Assembly: GCA_016782865.1 (NCBI GenBank)
Contig: JADHXR010000001.1
Coordinates: 1 to 64,000 of the forward strand
Direction: 5' to 3'
Length of the DNA stretch: 64,000 bases
Source of the DNA: Phycisphaerae bacterium
GTDB lineage: Bacteria; Planctomycetota; Phycisphaerae; Sedimentisphaerales; Anaerobacaceae
The notes beneath the pieces are model-generated. The model ran no database searches, was not told where the DNA came from, and saw nothing but the letters and a program-made list of their open reading frames with translations. Numbering within the stretch: position 1 is the first letter of the stretch; every line of letters starts with the position of its first letter. Of this stretch, positions 27,547 to 34,804 are shown one piece after another. The position numbers and the translations under genes were made by a program.

Positions 27547-29730
27547 ATGTCTAAGAGATTGTTTTTCTTGGTTTTGGCGCTGGTCTTTTGCCTCGGATCG
27601 TCAGTTCAGGCGGCGACGATCGTCTGGATTTCGGGGACCCACGATTACGACGCAGATGGTGTCTTCGACGATTATATGTGGGTGGACCTGCTGGTAGCTC
27701 AAGGCTACACAGTCGATTATCAGCCGGGCAACTGGATCACGCTGGATGATGACAAGATCGCCACGATGAATGCCGCAGATCTGGTGATCATAAGCCGCTG
27801 CACCAGCAGCGGTGATTATTCCTCCGACGCCGCTGAGCTGAACCAGTGGGACTCGATCACGACACCGATGATCTCGCATTCCACCCATGTCATGAGGGGC
27901 AGCCGGTGGAAATGGCTGGACACCGAGGGCACACCGAGTGGCACTCCCATGATGCAGGTGGTGGATACCAGCCATCCCATATTCGCCGGGGTGGCGCTGG
28001 ACGCCAGTAACCAGATCGAAATGGTCGCGGGTGCCGATTCTTCGTTTCCCGGAACCACCAATGCCGGCAACGGCATGGTGATCGCCACACGGGCAGACAG
28101 TGGCGAGGTTTGGATCGTTGAATGGGAGCCGGGCATGGAATACTACGCCGGCGCAGCTCAGGTGCCGGCAGGACCTCGCATGTTCATGGCCGCCGGCACG
28201 CTAGAGGCAGCGGGCGGTCCCAATTGGGGCGAGATGAATCTCACCGACGAGGGCATCAAGGTATTCCTCAATGCGATATACTATATGCTCGGCGGCGCTC
28301 GTGCAAATGCCTCCAATCCCGATCCGAAGGATGGAGCCACGATCGCAGATACCTGGGTCACGCTAAGTTGGTCGGCGGGCGATTTTGCCATATCGCACGA
28401 TGTCTACATAGGCGAGAGTCTCGACGATGTCAGCGAGGGTCTCGCCGACACGTTCCAAGGCAACCAGACCGACACGACTCTTATTGTCGGCTTCCCCGGA
28501 TTCCCCTTTCCGGAAGGTCTCGTTACGGGCGAAACTTACTACTGGCGAGTCTACGAGGTTAACGAGGCTGATCCCAACAGCCCGTGGAAAGGCGATGTCT
28601 GGAGTTTCTCGGTTCCGCCAAAGACCGCGTATTTCCCCGACCCGATTGACGGCGCCCAATTCGTGGACCTGGATGCAGCGCTCAACTGGACAGCGGGCTT
28701 CGGCGCGAAATTGCATACGGTGTACATCGGCGACAGTTTTGAAGATGTCAACAACGCCGCAGCAGGAGCCCCACGGGGAACTGCAACCTACAAACCCGCC
28801 AGCCCCCTCGAAGCGGAGAAGGTCTATTACTGGCGAGTCGACGAGTTTGACATCGCGGCAACGCACAAAGGCGATATCTGGAGCTTTACGACGCCCGGCG
28901 CCGTCGGTAATCCCCAACCGGCTAACGGTGCCGCAGACGTGTCGATCGTGGCGACTCTCAACTGGACGCCGGCCGACACCGCCGCTTCGAGCGATCTGTA
29001 CTTCGGCGCCGATGCCGACGCCGTGGAGAACGCCACAGCGGCATCACCCGAGTACATAGGTGACAAGACGCTCGGTTCCGAGAGCCATAACCCCGGTAAA
29101 CTCGCTATGGGTTCGGATTACTACTGGCGTGTGGATGCGGTCTATCCCGACAAGACGGTTAAGGGCCTGCTTTGGAGCTTCACCACTGCTGCGTTCATCG
29201 CGGTTGACGATTTTGAGGCCTACAATGACTTCGATCCACCTGATCCCAACAGCAATAGAATATTCGACAGTTGGATCGACGGTTTTGGAACCACTACAAA
29301 CGGTGCTCTCGTTGGTAATGACCTTCCTCCATATGCTGGTCAGACTGTTGTCCACAGCGGTGCTCAGGCAATGCCCTATTTCTTTGACAACAATCTGAAG
29401 ACGTCTGAGGCAACCCTCACACTGGTCTACCCGAAGGACTGGACGGCCGAAGGCGTTACGCGATTGTCGCTGTGGTTTAGAGGCGATGCCGCTAGCGCGC
29501 CTGAGCGGATGTTTGTCGCTCTCAACGGCACCGCAGTGATCTACCATGATGATCCGGCAGCAACACAGATAAACAGATGGACCGAGTGGAGCATCGACCT
29601 AACGCGCTTTGCCGATCAGGGCGTGAATCTTGCCAACGTCAATACGATTACCATCGGCCTCGGTACCAAGAACAGCCCTGCGGCAGGTGGCTCAGGTCAG
29701 ATGAACTTCGACGACATACGGCTGTATTGA
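27547..29730 (+). CDS. M4: secreted ThuA-like domain fused to Fn3-like modules
   Basis: Secreted 727-residue protein; start at 27547 (MSKRLFFLVLALVFC) with AAGGAGA upstream. Instead of LamG the N-terminus has an alpha/beta domain (about 22-250) resembling ThuA/class-I-amidotransferase-like folds: IVWISGTHDYDADGVFDDY, AADLVIISRCTSSGDY, MISHSTHVMRGSRW. Three Fn3-like modules (about 255-545) and the family C-terminal domain (about 548-727) follow. A homologous ThuA-like domain is at the C-terminus of M7. No catalytic Cys-His pair is evident, so binding rather than catalysis is likely. It lies 128 bp after M3 with no terminator or promoter seen between. Confidence 0.88.
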   Translation: MSKRLFFLVLALVFCLGSSVQAATIVWISGTHDYDADGVFDDYMWVDLLVAQGYTVDYQPGNWITLDDDKIATMNAADLVIISRCTSSGDYSSDAAELNQWDSITTPMISHSTHVMRGSRWKWLDTEGTPSGTPMMQVVDTSHPIFAGVALDASNQIEMVAGADSSFPGTTNAGNGMVIATRADSGEVWIVEWEPGMEYYAGAAQVPAGPRMFMAAGTLEAAGGPNWGEMNLTDEGIKVFLNAIYYMLGGARANASNPDPKDGATIADTWVTLSWSAGDFAISHDVYIGESLDDVSEGLADTFQGNQTDTTLIVGFPGFPFPEGLVTGETYYWRVYEVNEADPNSPWKGDVWSFSVPPKTAYFPDPIDGAQFVDLDAALNWTAGFGAKLHTVYIGDSFEDVNNAAAGAPRGTATYKPASPLEAEKVYYWRVDEFDIAATHKGDIWSFTTPGAVGNPQPANGAADVSIVATLNWTPADTAASSDLYFGADADAVENATAASPEYIGDKTLGSESHNPGKLAMGSDYYWRVDAVYPDKTVKGLLWSFTTAAFIAVDDFEAYNDFDPPDPNSNRIFDSWIDGFGTTTNGALVGNDLPPYAGQTVVHSGAQAMPYFFDNNLKTSEATLTLVYPKDWTAEGVTRLSLWFRGDAASAPERMFVALNGTAVIYHDDPAATQINRWTEWSIDLTRFADQGVNLANVNTITIGLGTKNSPAAGGSGQMNFDDIRLY

Positions 29731-29769
29731 ACGGCCCGATAGGAAACAGAAGCAGATTTGTTTCAATTC

Positions 29770-29812
29770 GGGGCCTGTGCTTGTGACATCAGCACAGGCC
29801 CCGTTCTTCTTG
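29770..29812 (+). terminator. Terminator of M3-M4
   Basis: GGGGCCTGTGCT / AGCACAGGCCCC perfect 12-bp hairpin (29770-29802) followed by GTTCTTCTTG. Confidence 0.92.
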
Positions 29813-29877
29813 TTGCGGTCCCCGGCTGACACTGTCTCCATTGCGACGAACAACATGCTTAAATTCGGATTTTGTCC

Positions 29878-29907
29878 TTGACGGCGATGCAACGAATCTG
29901 GTATAAA
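29878..29907 (+). promoter_or_regulatory. Promoter of M5
   Basis: TTGACG, 18-bp spacer, TATAAA in CTGGTATAAAT; the TTGCGACGAACAACATG block is upstream. Confidence 0.85.
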
Positions 29908-29913
29908 TGAGAT

Positions 29914-30072
29914 TGGTTGGAGCCCGTAGGTTTGGCCGGATGACTTTGAAGGAGGCGGCAGCCTCAAACCGTAGAGAAGGGGCAATTCGCAGCCGCTGCG
30001 TGCAAAATGCGTGAACAAGGTAACGACCGTCGTTGGTCGCTTCATGTTAACCTTTTTTGAAGGAGGACTATC
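29914..30072 (+). promoter_or_regulatory. Conserved 5' leader of M5 (type A)
   Basis: About 160 nt with all the type A blocks: GGAGGCGGCAGCCTC, AAACCGTAGAGAAGGGG, a GCAGCCGCTGC segment, GACCGTCGTTGGTC hairpin, TGTTAACC and GAAGGAGG. Nearly identical to the M6 leader. Confidence 0.65.
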
Positions 30073-32217
30073 ATGTCCAAGAAATTGCTTTGTACGGCTT
30101 GTCTTGTTTTTGTGCTGAGTCTCGCGAGTATAGCCTCGGCTGAACTTGTGGCCCACTGGCCATTCGACGATGGCTCCGGGACCGTCGCAAGAGACGTAAC
30201 AGGCAACGGCAACGACGGAACGCTCAACGGCGATCCGCAGTGGGTCTCCGGAATGTACGGCGTGGGCCTCGAGTTCGATGGCGACGATTTTGTCGACTGC
30301 GGCAACAATGACATACTCAACTTCGGAACAAACGACTGGACTATAACCGCCTGGATACAGACGACCCAAATCGACAGAGGCACCGTTTTCGCTAACGGCG
30401 GCGATAACGGTGGTGGAGTACGGTACACGCTCGCCACCCACGAAGCCAACGCCGACAGAATGACTCTGACCACGGATGACGACAGCACTAAAGCCCAGGC
30501 GTTGGGTGCTACCGTCGTTATTGACGGCCAGTGGTATCACGTCGCTGCGATGAGGGCGGGAACAGAGACGCGCGTATATGTGAACGGTGTCCTCGACGGC
30601 ACCAATACCGTACCTGCCGGATATGACCTGGCCGGCACATCTCAACACAACTCTCTCATCGGAGCCATGACAACCCACACGGACGGCAGTCTGATAAAGC
30701 TCTATATTGGCATAATTGACGACGTCCGCATCTACAACACCGCGCTTACCGAGTCCGAGCTTCAAGTCGCCATGCAAGGTCAGGCGTTCACCAGAGCGAA
30801 GGGCCCGGTCCCCGAAGATGGCAGCCTTTACGAGGACACGTGGGCGAACATGAGCTGGTCTGCGGGAGACTTTGCGGTTTCTCATGATGTATATTTGAGT
30901 GACAATCTTGACGACGTCGACAGCGGTACGGGCGATGCGTTCCGAGGCAATCAAATTGCGACAGATTTCGTTGTAGGCTTCCCCGGATTCGCCTATCCGC
31001 AAGGGCTCGTTCCGGGCACGACTTACTACTGGCGGATCGACGAGGTCAATGAAGCCGATCCCAACAGCCCGTGGAGAGGCGATATCTGGAGCTTTTCGAT
31101 TCCCCCAAAGACCGCGTATTTCCCCGACCCGACGGACGGCGCCCAATTCGTGGACCTGGATGCCGCGTTGAGCTGGACACCGGGCTTCGGCGCGAAATTG
31201 CATACGGTGTACATCGGCGACAGTTTTGAAGATGTCAACGATGCTGCCGGAGGAGCCCCACGGGGAACTGCAACCTTTGCGCCCGCCACTCCGCTGGAAT
31301 CGGAGAAGGTCTATTACTGGCGGGTCGACGAATTCGATCCGCCCTTCACACATAAGGGCGGTATCTGGGGCTTCACGACGCCGGGCGCTGTGGGCAATCC
31401 CCAACCGGCTAACGGCGCCGCAGACGTGTCGATCGTGGCGACTTTCAACTGGACGCCGGCCGACACCGCCGCTTCGAGCGATCTGTACTTTGGCGCCGAT
31501 GCCGACGCGGTGAAAAATGCCACCGCGGCCTCGCCTGAGTACGTGGGCAAAAGGGCGCTCGGTTCCGAGAGCCATGATCCCGGCAAACTTGCTATGGGTG
31601 CGACCTACTACTGGCGTGTAGATGCGGTCTACGCGGATAAGACGGTCAAAGGCCTGCTCTGGAGCTTCACGACTGCCAAGTTCATCGGGGTTGACGATTT
31701 TGAGGCCCACAATGACATCGATCCACCTGATCCCAACAGCAATAGAATATTCGACAAGTGGATCGACGGTTTTGGAACCACCACCAACGGCGCTCTCGTT
31801 GGCAACGAACTGCCTCCCTATGCCGGCCAGACTGTTGTTCACAGCGGCGCTCAGGCGATGCCATATTTCTACGACAACAATCTGAAGACGTCTGAGGCAA
31901 CTCTGACTCTGGTTTACCCGAAAGACTGGACTGCCGAGGGTCTTACGCGATTGTCATTGTGGTTTATGGGCGATTCGGCTAGCGCGCCTGAGCGGATGTT
32001 TGTCGCCCTAAACGGCACCGCGGTGATCTATCATGAAGACCCCGCAGCCACGCAGGTAGGCAAATGGACCGAATGGAGTATCGACCTGACGCGCTTTGCC
32101 GATCAGGGCGTGAATCTTGCCAACGTCAATACGATCACCATCGGTTTTGGCACCAGGAATAGCCCTACGGCAGGTGGCTCGGGTCAGATGAACTTCGACG
32201 ACATCCGGCTGTATTAA
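30073..32217 (+). CDS. M5: secreted LamG/Fn3-like mosaic protein
   Basis: Secreted 714-residue protein (signal peptide MSKKLLCTACLVFVLSLASI; AAGGAGGA site). Order: LamG (about 23-238, AHWPFDDGSGTVARDVTGNG, then GDNGGGVRYTLA and DDVRIYNTAL), three Fn3-like modules (about 240-535) and the C-terminal domain (about 538-714, VDDFEAHNDIDPPDPNSN ... DDIRLY). The LamG domain is closest to the third LamG of M8, whereas the modules and C-terminus match M3 and M4, showing independent ancestry of the parts. Confidence 0.9.
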   Translation: MSKKLLCTACLVFVLSLASIASAELVAHWPFDDGSGTVARDVTGNGNDGTLNGDPQWVSGMYGVGLEFDGDDFVDCGNNDILNFGTNDWTITAWIQTTQIDRGTVFANGGDNGGGVRYTLATHEANADRMTLTTDDDSTKAQALGATVVIDGQWYHVAAMRAGTETRVYVNGVLDGTNTVPAGYDLAGTSQHNSLIGAMTTHTDGSLIKLYIGIIDDVRIYNTALTESELQVAMQGQAFTRAKGPVPEDGSLYEDTWANMSWSAGDFAVSHDVYLSDNLDDVDSGTGDAFRGNQIATDFVVGFPGFAYPQGLVPGTTYYWRIDEVNEADPNSPWRGDIWSFSIPPKTAYFPDPTDGAQFVDLDAALSWTPGFGAKLHTVYIGDSFEDVNDAAGGAPRGTATFAPATPLESEKVYYWRVDEFDPPFTHKGGIWGFTTPGAVGNPQPANGAADVSIVATFNWTPADTAASSDLYFGADADAVKNATAASPEYVGKRALGSESHDPGKLAMGATYYWRVDAVYADKTVKGLLWSFTTAKFIGVDDFEAHNDIDPPDPNSNRIFDKWIDGFGTTTNGALVGNELPPYAGQTVVHSGAQAMPYFYDNNLKTSEATLTLVYPKDWTAEGLTRLSLWFMGDSASAPERMFVALNGTAVIYHEDPAATQVGKWTEWSIDLTRFADQGVNLANVNTITIGFGTRNSPTAGGSGQMNFDDIRLY

Positions 32218-32257
32218 GCGGCTCAATAGGAAACTACAGGTAGATTTGCATCAATTC

Positions 32258-32300
32258 GGGGCCCGTGCCGGTCAGTTCGGCACAGGCCCCGTTCTTCTTG
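32258..32300 (+). terminator. Terminator of M5
   Basis: GGGGCCCGTGCCG / CGGCACAGGCCCC hairpin (32258-32290) followed by GTTCTTCTTG. Confidence 0.9.
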
Positions 32301-32365
32301 TTGCGGTCCCGGGCTGACACTATCTCCCTTGCGACGAACAACACGCTTAAACCCGGATTTTGTCC

Positions 32366-32395
32366 TTGACGGCGATGCGACGAATCTGGTACAAA
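32366..32395 (+). promoter_or_regulatory. Promoter of decayed copy M6
   Basis: TTGACG, 18-bp spacer, TACAAA (TATAAA in the sister promoters) in CTGGTACAAAT. The upstream TTGCGACGAACAACACG block is intact. The -10 change may weaken it. Confidence 0.75.
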
Positions 32396-32401
32396 TAAGG
32401 T

Positions 32402-32556
32402 TGGCTGGTGTCCGTAGGTTTGGCCGGATGACTTCGAAGGAGGCGGCAGGCTCAAACCGTAGAGAAGGGGCAATTCGGAGCCGCTGCGTGCAAAATGCGT
32501 GAACAAGGTAATGACCGTTGTCAGTCGCTTCATGTTGACTATTTCTTTGAGGAGGC
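32402..32556 (+). promoter_or_regulatory. Conserved 5' leader of M6 (type A)
   Basis: About 155 nt almost identical to the M5 leader, including the 3' hairpin (GACCGTTGTCAGTC) and a GAGGAGG ribosome-binding site. Intact although the gene downstream is damaged. Confidence 0.6.
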
Positions 32557-34130
32557 ATGTCATGTGTAGAGGATCGAGGTGTCTATCTGAATACCTACAA
32601 TCTCACCGGGTGGGGCGACAACCTGCACTCCGCGGCCAATGATCAAATCGCCACTTCACCCCCACTGCTGCTCGGCCAGAATTCACAGTTGACTGTCTGG
32701 GCCCACGGCGGGGGCAATGGGACCCACGCACCCGACCTTGAATCGAATCCGGATGATGGATACACGACTGATTCTGCAGGTGTTGCCGTTGTTTCGGCGG
32801 CAGATGGTTCATTGCTCGGCAGCGTTCTCACCAACGGCCATGGAAACTTGCGGGAGGACACGATTGACCTTTCGGCCCTTGCGGGCCAGATAGTTCGTGT
32901 CGAGGTTGTCGATGCCTTTCAAGGCAGTTGGGGTTGGATTGCGGTCGATGAAATCCGAGTAACCAACGCGCTCGAATTGGATGACGCAGGTCCTTTCCCC
33001 AAGGCCTGGGGTCCCGATCCGAGCGATGGCGCCCTCAATGGCGCTACGTGGGCGAACCTTTCCTGGACAGCGGGAGCTTTTGCCATCTCGCATGATGTTT
33101 ATCTGGGCGATAGCTTCGACGACGTCAACAGCGGGACAGGCGATACGTTTCTGGGCAACCAGGCCGGCACGTCTGTTCTTGTCGGATTTCCCGGATTTCC
33201 CGTTCCGGACGGGCTGGTTCCGGGAACGACTTACTACTGGCGAATCGACGAGGTCAATGATGCCGACCCCAACAGTCCGTGGAAAGGCGACATCTGGAGC
33301 TTCTCGATTCCGCCGAAGACCGCCTATCTCCCTGACCCGGTTGACGGAGCTGAATTCGTGGAGCTGGACGCCACGCTTGGCTGGACCGCGGGTTTCGGCG
33401 CGATATTGCACACCGTATATCTCGGTGACAATTTCGAGGACGTCAACAGCGCCACAGGCGGATCTCAGGGGGGGCTGCAACCTACAAGCCCGCCGCCCCG
33501 CTCGAACCGGAAAAGGTCTACTACTGGCGGGTGGACGCGGTCTATCCGAACAAGACGGTAAGTGGTCTGCTCTGGAGCTTTGCGAGCGCGGCTTTCATTG
33601 TAGTGGACGATTTCGAAGCCTATAACGACATCGACCCGCCGGATGCTGCGAGCAACAGGATATTCGACAAGTGGATCGACGGCTTTGGAACCACCACAAA
33701 CGGAGCCCTTGTCGGCAACGAACTGCCTCCCTACGCCGGGCAGGCCGTCGTTCGCAGCGGAGCCCAGGCAATGCCGTACTTCTACGACAACAATCTCAAG
33801 ACGTCTCAGGCGACCCTGACTTTGGTCTGGCCAAGAGACTGGACCGAGCAAGGCGTTACGCGATTGTCACTGTGGTTCAGGGGCGATTCCGCCAACGCTG
33901 CCGAGCGGATGTTTGTCGCTCTAAACGGCACCGCCGCGGCCTACCACGATGATCCGGCGGCGACGCAGATAACCGGATGGACCGAATGGAGCATCGATCT
34001 GCAGACGTTTGCCGACCAGGGTGTGAACCTCGCCAACGTCAATACGATTACCATCGGATTCGGCACCAAAAACAGCCCGGCGGCCGGCGGCTCAGGCGAA
34101 GTGTACTTCGACGACATCCGACTCTATTAA
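32557..34130 (+). pseudogene. M6: frameshifted mosaic gene lacking its signal peptide
   Basis: A decayed or phase-shifted mosaic gene. Frame 1 runs 32557-33561 (MSCVEDRGVYLNTYNL...). The correct continuation is in another frame, up to 34130 (VYPNKTVSGLLWSF ... YFDDIRLY). The switch is best placed at a run of seven G (33468-33474); eight or five G would restore the frame. The N-terminus has no signal peptide: MCRG-like codons after the ribosome-binding site sit in the other frame, suggesting a deletion joined the start region to an internal beta domain (about 10-140, LTVWAHGGGNGTHAPD). One Fn3-like module is also missing: YYWRVDA runs directly into VYPNKTV, as expected from recombination between repeated YYWRVD segments. 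Confidence 0.8.
33468..33474. repeat. G7 run at the M6 frameshift
   Basis: Seven consecutive G at the point where the reading frame changes. Sister genes have CGGGGAACTGCAACC or similar here. May be a true mutation, a slippage site, or a sequencing or assembly error. Confidence 0.8.
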
Positions 34131-34171
34131 GCGGCCCGATAGGAGACTGCGGGGGAGATTTGTTTCAATTC

Positions 34172-34211
34172 GGGGCCTGTGCCAACAACATCAGCACAGG
34201 CCCCGTTTCTC
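34172..34211 (+). terminator. Terminator of M6
   Basis: GGGGCCTGTGC / GCACAGGCCCC perfect 11-bp hairpin (34172-34204) followed by GTTTCT. Confidence 0.88.
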
Positions 34212-34427
34212 TGCGCTGATACCGGCTGTCGGCCCAAAGCTCGCACCATTGCGCGCCGAGCCGAGAAAACGGCACCTGAGACGCGGCAATAATCACCGAA
34301 GCCTTGCAGAGGAAGGTAAAGTAGATACCTTAAAATGTCGAATACTTTCAGAGTCTGCCCTGAGCATGGCCGAAGGGTCCGTGTGGACGGGTAAGGTCTA
34401 ATAAGTTGTTTTTTCGACATTTTTTTC

Positions 34428-34457
34428 TTGACGACGGCGTACCTGGTCCGGTAATAT
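34428..34457 (+). promoter_or_regulatory. Promoter of M7
   Basis: TTGACG, 18-bp spacer, TAATAT. A T-rich tract (ATTTTTTTC) directly precedes the -35, as before M8; the TTGCGACGAACAACACG block of the other promoters is absent. Confidence 0.75.
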
Positions 34458-34463
34458 GAATGG

Positions 34464-34804
34464 GGTGAAGCTTGCAGGATTGGTGGTTTCACGTTGTGGG
34501 GTGTGCTTGGGGCTTTTCGATGGCCGAGCATGCCGGTGTGTTGATGGCTACGCACGTCAATCAGGGGCTCGTATTGGGCCCTGGACGGAAGGAGGCGGCT
34601 TTGTTGTTGCAGTAGATTGTCCTGGTCAGATACCCGATTGAAGCTGAATGTACGCAATTTTTGCAGGGTCAATTTGTTATGAATCGTCTTGGACGGGTAT
34701 AAACCTGCACGATCAACACTGCTTGTCAGAGACTAAAAGCATGTTCCGGCGCGTGGCCGGAACATGGCTACTAAAAACTTATTTTTTTTGAAGGAGGACA
34801 GATC
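34464..34804 (+). promoter_or_regulatory. Conserved long 5' leader of M7 (type B)
   Basis: About 340 nt, highly similar along its length to the M8 leader. Shared blocks: GAAGCTTGCAGG / GGTGGTTTC, CACGTCAATCAGGGG, GGAAGGAGGC, GTTGCA.TAGATTGTCCTGG, AACTTAT and GAAGGAGGACAGATC. A strong hairpin (11-bp perfect arms CATGTTCCGGC, 34740-34766) stands just before the ribosome-binding site. Confidence 0.65.

Noticed and set aside
29692-31842. Long minus-strand open frame opposite M5
   Set aside because: It is antisense to a well-supported gene with signal peptide, domains, promoter and terminator. The sequence has no recognisable pattern and arises from codon bias.
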